Shown: positions 7,752 through 15,876 of the stretch, one piece after another
Layout: each line of letters opens with the position of its first letter
Position numbering within the stretch: position 1 is the first letter of the stretch
Source: an uncultured delta proteobacterium
Lineage (GTDB): Bacteria; Desulfobacterota; Desulfobulbia; Desulfobulbales; Desulfocapsaceae
DNA length: 64,000 bases
Assembly: GCA_903901335.1 (NCBI GenBank)
Contig: CAIUQR010000088.1
Span: 62,001-126,000, forward strand
Direction: 5' to 3'
Program-made: the position numbers and the translations under genes
The notes under the pieces: generated by a model
The model's input: only the letters and a program-made list of their open reading frames with translations
Told to the model about the DNA's origin: nothing
Databases searched by the model: none

Positions 7752-9305
7752 TCAGTCAACAAAGGTAGTAAAACGCTGTTTAAAATCATCTAACACTTTC
7801 TCTGTACTCAGTCTAGCACCATTCTGCAGGGACTTCAAGTGCTCTTCGGACAAGCCCAATACATTTTTTTGCCTTTCAGATAGGTTCTCTTTTTTTATCT
7901 GCTCCATGGCCTTTGCTATCTGATCAGCAGTGTAGGTAGCGCTCAAACTTGAAATCTCCTTTACATAAAGGTCCAGTTTTCTGCTTTGATTCTCGCGGAC
8001 ACTGTTGAATGTATTCTCTGCTATTTTCGCATCCTCTTGATAACGAGGTGATATCTTGCCTAACTCCAAGGCACTTTTCAGCACCATTTCTTTTTTTGGT
8101 AAATCGGTGATGGTTACCGATAAAGCTGTTCCCTGGCGTATAAGTTCGTTCGGATCTATATCAACAGGCTTGACAGGTGTTGTCCCGACAGACGAGTCAT
8201 CGGGAGAGGGATTAGCGTTCGTCGGCGGGTTGAGGGAAGGAGGGCTGACTGTTGAATCTTTCTGATTGTCCGGTTGACCGGGAGTGACAGTGCCTTGCGG
8301 TGCCTTTGTCGGCGGTGTTGATATCTCGTGCGACGGCAAGGGAGGTTTTGGCGGCTGCCGAAGGAAAAAATATCCCCCCAATCCTCCGGCGCAGACCATC
8401 AGACCGACCAGCCCAAAGATCAGCATTTTCCCGGCGCCGGCACCTTTTTTTCCCGTTGGTGCGAGAGGAGGCGGGGGGTTATTAATCGAGGGAGGCTGGG
8501 GTGCCAGACAAGCCTGGAACATTTCAATCAGATTATCTCCGCTGGAATAACGCTTCGCCGGTTCTTTGTCCAGAAGCTGCATGATCAGTTTGGATAAGGG
8601 CTCGGGCACGGTTGGGTCAAGGGTGTGCGGCGCCTCCGGCGTATCCTGGGTTATGGCCCGAAAGATCGAGGCCAGGTTGGTTCCCTGGAAGGGGCGTTTT
8701 CCTGTTGTCAGTTGATAGAGGATGACCCCCAGAGAATATAAATCCGACCGGCCATCCAGGGTCTGCCCCATGACCTGCTCCGGGGACATGTACAGCGGGG
8801 TGCCGAGAATTTCCCCTACCTGGGTCATCTGATGGCCGCCCGGGTCCTCGATCCGGGCGATGCCGAAATCCGTGACCCGGATTGAACCTTCCGGGCTGTA
8901 GATGATGTTCGGCGGTTTGATATCCCGGTGGACGATACCATGCAGGTGGGCATAGTTAAGAGCCCGGACCGTCTGGATTGCTATATCAACAATTTCCTCG
9001 CAGGTGAATTTCTTCGTGGCCATCAGTTCGTCGAGGGGAGTTCCCTGCAGGAATTCCATCGCAATATAAATGGAACCTTGATCCTGTCCAACATCATGGA
9101 CAGTAACGATGCCGGGATGAGACAGCCGTCCGACTGCCATGGCCTCTTTCAGGAAACGCCGGACAAAGTCATTGGAGGTGACGCGGTCTTCCCGCAGCAC
9201 CTTCAGCGCAATGGTCCGGTCAATCTGGGGGTCATAGGCCTTGTAGACAACCCCCATCGATCCGCGGCCGAGTTCATCGACGATTTGATAGCGTCCGTAG
9301 TTCAT
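7752..9305 (-). CDS. transmembrane serine/threonine protein kinase (PpkA-like, no vWA domain)
   Basis: The N-terminal 265 residues are a complete Hanks-type kinase: glycine loop GRGSMGVVY (13-21), catalytic Lys35 in ALKVL, catalytic loop HRDIKPPN (126-133), DFG (146-148) and SPE for the APE motif (174-176). A Pro-rich linker precedes a single membrane helix at about 294-315. The ~200-residue C-terminal part is Pro/Thr/Ser-rich and then helical, with no recognised sensor domain, and would be periplasmic. A PP2C phosphatase gene lies upstream on the same strand, an FHA gene diverges, and a complete T6SS follows. This matches the PpkA-PppA-Fha post-translational control known from Pseudomonas, so T6SS control is the favoured role. 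A broken copy of its 5' end lies at 4911-5174. Confidence 0.92.
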   Translation of the reverse strand: MNYGRYQIVDELGRGSMGVVYKAYDPQIDRTIALKVLREDRVTSNDFVRRFLKEAMAVGRLSHPGIVTVHDVGQDQGSIYIAMEFLQGTPLDELMATKKFTCEEIVDIAIQTVRALNYAHLHGIVHRDIKPPNIIYSPEGSIRVTDFGIARIEDPGGHQMTQVGEILGTPLYMSPEQVMGQTLDGRSDLYSLGVILYQLTTGKRPFQGTNLASIFRAITQDTPEAPHTLDPTVPEPLSKLIMQLLDKEPAKRYSSGDNLIEMFQACLAPQPPSINNPPPPLAPTGKKGAGAGKMLIFGLVGLMVCAGGLGGYFFLRQPPKPPLPSHEISTPPTKAPQGTVTPGQPDNQKDSTVSPPSLNPPTNANPSPDDSSVGTTPVKPVDIDPNELIRQGTALSVTITDLPKKEMVLKSALELGKISPRYQEDAKIAENTFNSVRENQSRKLDLYVKEISSLSATYTADQIAKAMEQIKKENLSERQKNVLGLSEEHLKSLQNGARLSTEKVLDDFKQRFTTFVD

Positions 9306-9452
9306 TGCGCCGGAATATCCATTAGTGTTTGCAGTGGAATTTTATTTTCATGATCGGCATTGAAGAGACATGGGGCTCTGGGTCAGAAGATCTGCAAGTT
9401 AAACAGGTTGAAATGATGGAGGCGATGGAACCGCAAATCACCCATGCCCGCG

Positions 9453-10190
9453 TCACCTGACCTCGATGAGTGCCACCGTAACATTGTCCCGGCCACCGGC
9501 GGCGTTTGCAAGATCGACAAGCCTTGCCGCCTTATCCGTGAGCAGTTCCTCGGTCAGCAAGACCTCCTGGATTTGCTTGTCTTCTACCATGTCGGAAAGA
9601 CCATCGGTACAGAGAAGAAAGAGGTCGCCCGAAAATATCTGTCCCTGGATGATGTCAATGGCCAGTTGCTCTTCAATTCCTACTGCCCGGAGAATCACAT
9701 TTTTCATCGGATGGTTCCTGGCCTGCTCCTGATTGATCAGGCCCTGATCGATCTGTTGCTGTACCAGCGAGTGATCTTTGGTCAGCTGGGTCAAAATGGT
9801 CTGTCGTAAACGGTAGGTGCGACTGTCACCTATATGGCCCAGCACAAATCCGTTGGCATGCAGGGCCAGGAGTTCGGCAGTGCATCCCATACCGGCCCGG
9901 GCGGGGGTGGCGGCGATATCGGCCAATATGCGCGAATTAGCTGTAAGGAAGCTGTTTTTGACCAATTGCAGACTTTCCTCGGAGGAACGGCTTCCGGTGG
10001 AGGAAAATATTTCAGCGGCGGTTTTGGCAAAAAGGGCGCTGGCAATCTCTCCGGCTGCGGCGCCGCCTATCCCGTCGGCAACAAGAAAATATCCGCTCTC
10101 ATTCTGAACGAGACAGGTATCCTCATTACAGGAACGTCGTAAACCGGGGTCTGTCTTACAGCAGGCTGTTGTCTGGATAATGGTCTCCAT
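9453..10190 (-). CDS. pppA: PP2C-family Ser/Thr protein phosphatase (PppA-like)
   Basis: This 245-residue protein is a single PPM/PP2C domain of normal bacterial length. Metal-binding motifs are visible: NED at 22-24, VADGIGG at 37-43, GHIGDSRTYRL mid-protein, TDGLSD and GGRDNVTVALIEV near the C-terminus. These coordinate two or three Mn/Mg ions for phospho-Ser/Thr hydrolysis in the cytoplasm. It lies 147 bases upstream of the kinase gene on the same strand and should counteract that kinase, as PppA does PpkA in T6SS clusters. It diverges from the FHA gene across a 284-base region. The first ATG (METIIQT) sits just before the conserved N-terminal strand, supporting this start. Confidence 0.93.
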   Translation of the reverse strand: METIIQTTACCKTDPGLRRSCNEDTCLVQNESGYFLVADGIGGAAAGEIASALFAKTAAEIFSSTGSRSSEESLQLVKNSFLTANSRILADIAATPARAGMGCTAELLALHANGFVLGHIGDSRTYRLRQTILTQLTKDHSLVQQQIDQGLINQEQARNHPMKNVILRAVGIEEQLAIDIIQGQIFSGDLFLLCTDGLSDMVEDKQIQEVLLTEELLTDKAARLVDLANAAGGRDNVTVALIEVR

Positions 10191-10474
10191 TCCTTTCCGG
10201 ATGTCCTTAAGAAATCAGGCGGAGGACATGGCTGTGAGTGCAATGATTGCGTCTCTGAAACGATTATGCCTGACGGAATCAATATCGAGAGAAGATTCTT
10301 GAAACCTTAATGAAAAAAAACTCCGAAATCAATGATATTCTGCTATGATATGAAAAGAAATCGGTCTATGATACCAGATGTATGCAGGCGTTGATCAGGC
10401 CGTTTGTCGCGGTTCTCAACAGGAAGGATGATCCGGTGTCTGAAAGAACGTGATATTCTATAGTGAGATACCCT
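10191..10474. other. divergent intergenic region between phosphatase and FHA genes
   Basis: These 284 bases separate divergently transcribed regulatory genes and should hold promoters for both the phosphatase-kinase side and the FHA/sheath-fusion side. The centre is AT-rich. I see no clear -35/-10 pair, sigma-54 site or strong palindrome. A minus-strand open frame that covers part of it is an FHA-gene shadow. Confidence 0.5.
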
Positions 10475-11470
10475 ATGAAAATACCAGAAATAAAAATTCA
10501 ACTCGTCCATATCGACGGGCCGTTCAAGGGAGAGATCACCGAGTTCCTCTCTCCTGTTATAACCCTTGGCCGACATCCCGACTGTGATGTGGTGTTTCCG
10601 GAAAATGCACGCACTATTTCCAGGCGGCATGCAGAAATACGCAGGGAGGGAAATCGCTTCCTGCTTCGTGATACAAGCAGCAACGGCACCTTCGTTAATG
10701 GAAAACAGAATGCTGAGGTCTTTCTGAAAAATGGTGATGTGTTGATCCTGGGCATTGGTGGACCCAAGATAAGTTTTTTGAGTACAGTTCTGGAATCGGG
10801 TGCCGATGCCGCCATGCAAGGAATCCAGACGTCATCGATGCCGGAGCCGGTTGCTCAAGTTCCACCTCCTCCTGTTCCACCGCCGAGTTTTACTGCAAAA
10901 CCGTCCCGGAGTGCCGCCATTCCGACTCCTGAGCCAGCCAGGGTTCATGCACAGGAGGCATCGGCAGGTCGGCCGGACCCGGCGGTTATGAAGGTACAGA
11001 AGCCATTGGTTATTCAGTATGGCGTGCTCTTGAAGGCCTTTAAATCGCTGCCTGTAACACTTGGCAGAGGGGCGGATTGCGACTTTATCCTGGATGCCCC
11101 CTCCATCCTTGAACATCATGCCCGGATTTTTTTCGATCAGGGGCAGTACTGGGTCAAGGATCTTACCGGAAGAAATCTGCTCACCTTGAATTTACTGGCG
11201 GTTCAAACACAGGCTCCACTTCTGCCGGATGCATATTTATTTCTCAGCCCGGAGGGCCCGAAGTTTCAATTTTTAGGGGAGGGCCGGCTGGTGGAGGTCG
11301 AGATGGCCGTGCCGGCACAACCGGCTCCGAAATCACCTGTGCAGCCAGGATCGAAGCCGGCTCAGCAGGTGCCCGGGGTGGACGGCAAAAGTAACAAAGA
11401 CGGCACTTCTTCACCGACAGCGGAAAAAGGTGTTCGGGGCCTTTTCAAAAACCTCTTTGGCAAAAGCTGA
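10475..11470 (+). CDS. tandem FHA-domain protein of the T6SS phospho-control module
   Basis: Residues ~8-100 are a good FHA domain: GRHPDCDVVF (from residue 32), SRRHAEI (49-55) and SSNGTFVNG (68-76) carry the residues that bind phosphothreonine. After a Pro/Ala-rich linker, residues ~170-250 look like a second FHA domain (GRGADCDFIL, LEHHARIFFD, DLTGRNLLTLN) that has lost the Ser-Arg pair and Asn-Gly of the binding loop and may not bind phosphopeptides. The C-terminus is a disordered Pro/Gln/Lys tail ending GLFKNLFGKS. The usual TagH C-terminal domain is missing; a separate gene at 35427-36164 may supply it. I use ATG 10475; GTG 10463 is in frame but no better supported. It forms a two-gene unit with the sheath-fusion gene. 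Confidence 0.88.
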   Translation: MKIPEIKIQLVHIDGPFKGEITEFLSPVITLGRHPDCDVVFPENARTISRRHAEIRREGNRFLLRDTSSNGTFVNGKQNAEVFLKNGDVLILGIGGPKISFLSTVLESGADAAMQGIQTSSMPEPVAQVPPPPVPPPSFTAKPSRSAAIPTPEPARVHAQEASAGRPDPAVMKVQKPLVIQYGVLLKAFKSLPVTLGRGADCDFILDAPSILEHHARIFFDQGQYWVKDLTGRNLLTLNLLAVQTQAPLLPDAYLFLSPEGPKFQFLGEGRLVEVEMAVPAQPAPKSPVQPGSKPAQQVPGVDGKSNKDGTSSPTAEKGVRGLFKNLFGKS

Positions 11471-11515
11471 TGGTTAACGTCAATCGGACGAGACAGTTAC
11501 CACGGGAGGCATGAC

Positions 11516-13084
11516 ATGCAGATACCAGCAATACCCTATACAATTCTGATCTTAGCCCCCTTTACAGGGGAAAGCGAGGAGGTCTGGAGCGATAGTCCTC
11601 TGGAGTTTGATGCAGAGGAGCCGGACCATCTCCTCGCAACGCTTCATCCGTCTGTCTTTGTTTCTTTGCCGGCATCACTGTGTCCGGCAGGCGGACTGGA
11701 GTTGCGTTTTTCCGGAAGAAAGGACTTCACGCCCGACGGATTAATTGTCAGTCAACCCTTTCTGTCGAATTTGCTGGAGGCCGACAGGTATCTTGCCGAC
11801 GCTGTAAAGAAAAACCTGCCGGCTGATGAAATAAAGCAGGGGCTGGCAAGATGGCCTGATCTCCCGCCGGTCAATTTTTACCGGACAGCCAAACCCAAGA
11901 CCAAGACCGGAAGCCCTCAATCCGAGGCGCTTTCAAGCCTTCTGTCCATGGTCTCACTGCCGGATACCGGCGGGCAGAAGACAGATAGAGATGCGGAGGG
12001 ATATACGGCGATTGCAGAGCAGATTCTCGCCCACATTTTCAACGATCCGTCTTTTATGAAGATGGAGGCCGCCTGGCAAGGACTCAAGTTGTTGGCCGGG
12101 GAGTGTTCCGCTGACAATGATCTGAAGCTTATGATTGTCCCGGTCGGGCAGGATACCTTTGAGGACACCCTGGATTCTATACTGCCGCATCTAGTCAGGA
12201 ATCCGCCCGCCTTGCTTCTGGTCGACCTGCCTTTCGGCGGCTCACTCCGCTCGGTAAACGGGTTGGCAAAGCTTGCCGACTTTGGTCAGTTGCTTCTGGT
12301 CCCGTCCCTTGCCTGGATAACGGCAGAATTTTTCCAGGTTGGCGGCTGGGATGATGTTGACCGGCTCTCTTTTCTGCCCCATCATCTGGAGCAACAGAGC
12401 TTTGCCAAATGGAAAAAGGTCCGGCAGTCGCAGGCGACCCGCTGGCTTTGCCTTACCTGCAACCGCTTCCTCAATCGCTACCCCTATGGTCCGGATAACA
12501 GGCCGCGTCATATCGAATTTACCGAGACGGGAAGGCCGTGGCTTGCTCCGGTATGGGCTGCTGCAAAACTTATATGCCAAAGAGTGAACAGATCAAAATG
12601 GCCGACCGGGACAAGTGCCTGGCAGACAAATAAACTGGAGGGTCTTGGGTTGGATATGACGGACCCGGCTCATCCTCTTCCGATTGAAAAACTCTTCACC
12701 GAGACCCGCCTTGAGCAGCTGGAGCGATGCGGTATTGTGGCTCTTATTTCCAAGAAGGGCAGTGACAGTGTAATCCTGGCAAGCAATACCATGGTCTCTT
12801 TGGATATCAGCCTTGACTATCAGTCCCTGATCAGTCTGGTGACCCGGTTCACCCTCTGGTGCAAGGACAATTTTGCCCCGGATATTAAAGGAGAGGAGCT
12901 GGCGGCAGCCTTGCAGGCGGCCTGGAGAAGGTTCCTGGATCACCAGCAGACAAGGTATGAGGATATGCTGATAAACGTGGAAGTTGCCGGTTCGGCAGAA
13001 CAGACCACCGTTCGTCTGGAATGGCTGCCGTCACGACAGATCCTGCCATCGGGCCGGGAACTGGTGCTGGAGTTTGCCTGGTAA
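11516..13084 (+). CDS. single-chain TssB-TssC-like contractile sheath protein (divergent paralogue)
   Basis: The protein reads as a TssB-like part joined to a TssC-like part. PYTILILAPFTG near residue 7 parallels PLKILVVGDFT of the local TssB, and the GLELRFSGRKDFTPDGL region parallels TssB's DLKFESLKDFGPEAL. From about residue 160 it follows TssC: ILAHIFNDPSFMKMEAAW matches ILHHPDYQKLESAW, and FAKWKKVRQSQATRW matches YIKWQAFRESEDARY. A TssC-like C-terminal beta segment also remains. Identity to the canonical TssB (26075) and TssC (24575) is low, so it is not a recent copy. At 522 residues it is shorter than TssB plus TssC, so the N-terminal part is reduced. It lies 45 bases after the FHA gene on the same strand. 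Role unknown: a sheath cap, initiator or regulator is possible. Confidence 0.75.
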   Translation: MQIPAIPYTILILAPFTGESEEVWSDSPLEFDAEEPDHLLATLHPSVFVSLPASLCPAGGLELRFSGRKDFTPDGLIVSQPFLSNLLEADRYLADAVKKNLPADEIKQGLARWPDLPPVNFYRTAKPKTKTGSPQSEALSSLLSMVSLPDTGGQKTDRDAEGYTAIAEQILAHIFNDPSFMKMEAAWQGLKLLAGECSADNDLKLMIVPVGQDTFEDTLDSILPHLVRNPPALLLVDLPFGGSLRSVNGLAKLADFGQLLLVPSLAWITAEFFQVGGWDDVDRLSFLPHHLEQQSFAKWKKVRQSQATRWLCLTCNRFLNRYPYGPDNRPRHIEFTETGRPWLAPVWAAAKLICQRVNRSKWPTGTSAWQTNKLEGLGLDMTDPAHPLPIEKLFTETRLEQLERCGIVALISKKGSDSVILASNTMVSLDISLDYQSLISLVTRFTLWCKDNFAPDIKGEELAAALQAAWRRFLDHQQTRYEDMLINVEVAGSAEQTTVRLEWLPSRQILPSGRELVLEFAW

Positions 13085-13086
13085 CT

Positions 13087-13105
13087 CGTCCGTCAATCGC
13101 GGACG
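13087..13105. terminator. small inverted repeat between convergent genes
   Basis: CGTCCG and CGGACG pair around a seven-base loop right after the sheath-fusion stop codon, in the 60-base gap between convergent operons. No T-run follows, so terminator function is only suggested by position. Confidence 0.3.
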
Positions 13106-13144
13106 TGGCACTTTCAGCAAAGAGCTGCGTTCACAGGTGGCGTT

Positions 13145-13912
13145 TTACCGGACAAGCTCCTGTAGGGTGTCCTGCAGCGGATCGGGTATGTTTTTCACGG
13201 CATCCACACCGATGATTTCCTGAAAGGCCGGAATACCGGAGAGTTGTGTGATCTCGGTAATAAAATCATCCGGCGGCAGAAAGGTCTCAAGGGGTGCGGT
13301 CAGAATAACTGCCGGCAGTCCGCCTAGGTCAGCAAATTTTTCTATTTCGACCGTGTAGCGCAGGTCGGTGAGCAGACTGGCCAGTGCAGGAAACTGTTCC
13401 AGAAAAAGGACCAGCACCAGGTGAGAGAGAATGGCCTGACGCATGTCGTCGGGCTGTCGGCCTTCGGCACCCGACAGCATGGCCCGCAGTCTGCTGAGTG
13501 GACATTCGCTTTGAAAGGAGACGATAAAACGGGTCGGAGCGGTGATTCTCACCTCTTTGGTCGTATCTCCGCCAAGGGCCAGCATGTACTGGTAGGGGGT
13601 GCTCTCCAGGATGTTCGAGATGGCGGGCAGGGGCGTCGGCAGCTTCTTCGGCAATTTGAATGGCTCTTCACAGATGGTGCCGTACTGCTCCTGCAGCCGT
13701 GCAAAGGCCCGGTCCGAGCCGTTGACTTCCTCCGGGGAGGCGCTCTTGATGTAGGTTCCAAGGAGCTTCCTCGGGGTAAAGAGGGGGCGTAATGTCGTCA
13801 GATGGTCTTTCAGGCGCTGTGTCAGCGCAGCTGCAAGCCTGTCGGTGGATTGGCGCAACTGCAAAAACTCCTTATTGTCCAGACTCTTACGTGCGATATT
13901 GGATTCCGTCAT
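13145..13912 (-). CDS. unrecognised protein at the end of the T6SS operon
   Basis: This 255-residue soluble protein has no signal peptide, membrane helix or Cys cluster that would give a family. The N-terminal ~60 residues are helical and charged (QLRQSTDRLAAALTQRL). The middle has a conserved-looking segment FKLPKKLPTPLPAISNIL, and the C-terminal half alternates predicted strands and helices (RFIVSFQSECPLSRLRAML, GLPAVILTAPLETFLPPDD). It is the last gene of the minus-strand T6SS operon, 115 bases after the gene at 14028, and converges on the sheath-fusion gene. Context makes a T6SS accessory role likely. I do not recognise the family and assign no function. Confidence 0.75.
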   Translation of the reverse strand: MTESNIARKSLDNKEFLQLRQSTDRLAAALTQRLKDHLTTLRPLFTPRKLLGTYIKSASPEEVNGSDRAFARLQEQYGTICEEPFKLPKKLPTPLPAISNILESTPYQYMLALGGDTTKEVRITAPTRFIVSFQSECPLSRLRAMLSGAEGRQPDDMRQAILSHLVLVLFLEQFPALASLLTDLRYTVEIEKFADLGGLPAVILTAPLETFLPPDDFITEITQLSGIPAFQEIIGVDAVKNIPDPLQDTLQELVR

Positions 13913-14027
13913 AATATTCTCTTGTAAAAAGGAGAGGCCACAATACCCAGGGGAAAGGCAACAGTATCATTCTGGTTCTATAGCATTTTTCTATTACGAT
14001 TGTCAACGCAACCGGTGTCCGGCTCCA

Positions 14028-14804
14028 TTATTTCAGTTTGACTACAAAGACTTCGGCCTCTTCTCCGGAGGAATAGGGACTGAACAGGATCGAATCCGGA
14101 CGTCCATCAACCTTGACATAATAGGACGATTCAGCATCAAGTTCGTTCTGCACCGCCCATGCCGTGAACTTCCGGCCCTGCAGTTCAATTTCAAGGCCTC
14201 GTTGCTGATAATTAAGGACCGATTTCTCAGGCAGTTGTCCGGACCTGCCGACAGTGTGCAGACACGGACCTGCATCTGAAGAGCCGAAGAGGGCCCCCGA
14301 CCATTTCCCCTCTCTCGGACCTATCTCGAACCATTGACCAATCTGGGCGATACCGTAGACATCCAGCCGATAGGGGGGCAGTGTTCCTTGGACCGTTTTG
14401 TGTGCCCTGGCCACGATCTTGGCGCCATAGGCAGGGTTGTTCAGATCGAAAATATCACAGCCAGCAAGCGGGGTGGGCAGCGTTTCGGGCAGGATGGTTT
14501 CGCCTGCGTTCTGCAGAATGATGATCGGGAAGTCGATTCCTTTGGCGGCCTGGACGGTGAGGGCGAGCATCGATAAGCCATAACGGATAGAGGGAGACTG
14601 CAAGTCGGTGGACGAGGCCAGGACAACCCAGAGGTTGATATTTTTATCGAGGATGGCCTGACGAGGTGCGCTCCAGGCCATCTTGTCCAGGTCATCCTGC
14701 CAGAAGTGGCCGTCGATCGCCAGACCGACCTTTTTTAAGGCGGCCATTGTCTTCTGTACCTCTTCCTTGGAAGATCCAAGAGAGGTGAGCCAAATTTTTT
14801 TCAT
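14028..14804 (-). CDS. unrecognised T6SS-cluster protein with a possible TIR/Rossmann-like N-terminus
   Basis: The start is placed at ATG 14804 (MKKIWLTSLGSS), with AAGGA upstream; the longer frame to 14939 would add a low-complexity stretch that overlaps the HEAT-repeat gene. The product has 258 residues. The first ~100 alternate hydrophobic strands and helices in a pattern resembling TIR or other flavodoxin-like folds: strand KIWLTSL, a helix ending LKKVGLAIDGHFWQDD, strand NLWVVLASS, then SIRYGLSMLAL and strand FPIIIL. No catalytic Glu of TIR NADases is evident. The last ~130 residues look beta-rich and end EEAEVFVVKLK. It lies between two other uncharacterised genes and downstream of vgrG. 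An effector, adaptor or regulator is possible; the function is unknown. Confidence 0.72.
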   Translation of the reverse strand: MKKIWLTSLGSSKEEVQKTMAALKKVGLAIDGHFWQDDLDKMAWSAPRQAILDKNINLWVVLASSTDLQSPSIRYGLSMLALTVQAAKGIDFPIIILQNAGETILPETLPTPLAGCDIFDLNNPAYGAKIVARAHKTVQGTLPPYRLDVYGIAQIGQWFEIGPREGKWSGALFGSSDAGPCLHTVGRSGQLPEKSVLNYQQRGLEIELQGRKFTAWAVQNELDAESSYYVKVDGRPDSILFSPYSSGEEAEVFVVKLK

Positions 14805-14853
14805 GAGTGTTCCTTGTTTGTTTGGGTTTTGTCTCGCCCAGAGAGCTGTGGAT

Positions 14854-15876
14854 TCATGATCCGGTCCCGCCCGTGGGCTGGCCCTCGATGCGTTGGATGG
14901 CTGCTGCTGCGATCCCGGCGAGTCGTTTGTCGGGATCATTTGTCAGAGTGTTCAAGTCCGGCAGCGCAGTCTGCGCCGCCGGCCCGATGGTTGCAAGAGC
15001 GATAGCCGCATTGATGCGCGCCTCCGGATGAGCATCTTTCAACAAAGGGATCAGCGTTTCGACGGCTTCATCGCACTGCGCCTTGATGCGCACAAGTGCC
15101 AACGCCGTGGCGGCACGCACCTCACTGGACGGATCCAGTAGACACGGCAAAAGGACTGTAAGGGCGTCGGCAGCCATTGATAGCAATTCGCCAGTGCGTT
15201 CTATACTGATCCGACGTATTGGAGCATCCTGATGACCGAGCTGCGCCAGCAGCATCGGCAGGCCCTCGGCCGCATCGCCGGTGATTTTTGCCAGGGCTGC
15301 ATAACCGGCCAGTTGTGCCGAAAGAGAAAGTCCCGGCAGTGCGGTCTTGAGGCTTCCCACCGCTGCCATTGCCGGAGGTCCCATCCAGCCAAGTGCGTCT
15401 ATGGCTCCGATCTGGATATTCTCCTGTTCGGCCCCGAGGCAGGCCAGCAGGTGCGGTACGGCAGGCTCACCAATCTGACTCAGAGAGAGGATGGCGTTGG
15501 TACGCAGGTTCTGTTCTCCATCTCCCAGGCATTCAATTAAGGGTTCAATAGCCGGTTGGGCCTCACCTTTCAACCGCCCCAGAGCAGCGACTGCTGCAAT
15601 ACGCACCTGCAACGGCTGTTGAGTGCGGGTTGCAGAAATTAATGGATCAACGGCGCTTCTCCCCACTTTCGGAAGAACCGCAACAGCCACTTGGCGAACA
15701 CTTTCCTCGGGATCTTGCAGACAGCTTCTGATTTCATTGAGGAGCGGCGAGGGATCGATATCCTCCAGCATCAATCGGGCCAGTCCTACCAGACGCATCG
15801 AGTTGTGCGTCTCATGTAGTTTTTGGCGACAATCCTCCAGTATCACTGCCTGGTCTGCGGGTGAGCCATTTGTCAT
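14854..15876 (-). CDS. HEAT-repeat protein translationally coupled to vgrG
   Basis: Nearly the whole 340-residue protein consists of HEAT/PBS-lyase-type repeats of about 30-36 residues, for example VRQVAVAVLPKVG, VRIAAVAALGRLKG, LRTNAILSLSQIG, VRAATALALVRIK and ARINAAIALATIG. These build a curved helical solenoid for protein-protein contact. Its ATG overlaps the vgrG stop by four bases (ATGA), so the two are co-translated. No signal peptide or catalytic motif is visible. Sitting directly after vgrG, where adaptors, chaperones or effectors are usually encoded, it is a good candidate for a VgrG loading adaptor. Known adaptor families (DUF4123, DUF1795, DUF2169) are not what this looks like. The function is inference. 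Confidence 0.85.
   Translation of the reverse strand: MTNGSPADQAVILEDCRQKLHETHNSMRLVGLARLMLEDIDPSPLLNEIRSCLQDPEESVRQVAVAVLPKVGRSAVDPLISATRTQQPLQVRIAAVAALGRLKGEAQPAIEPLIECLGDGEQNLRTNAILSLSQIGEPAVPHLLACLGAEQENIQIGAIDALGWMGPPAMAAVGSLKTALPGLSLSAQLAGYAALAKITGDAAEGLPMLLAQLGHQDAPIRRISIERTGELLSMAADALTVLLPCLLDPSSEVRAATALALVRIKAQCDEAVETLIPLLKDAHPEARINAAIALATIGPAAQTALPDLNTLTNDPDKRLAGIAAAAIQRIEGQPTGGTGS

Noticed and set aside
10343..10819. 158-codon minus-strand frame in the divergent region and FHA gene
   Set aside because: It runs through the FHA signature on the other strand and has no ribosome binding site or recognisable domain.
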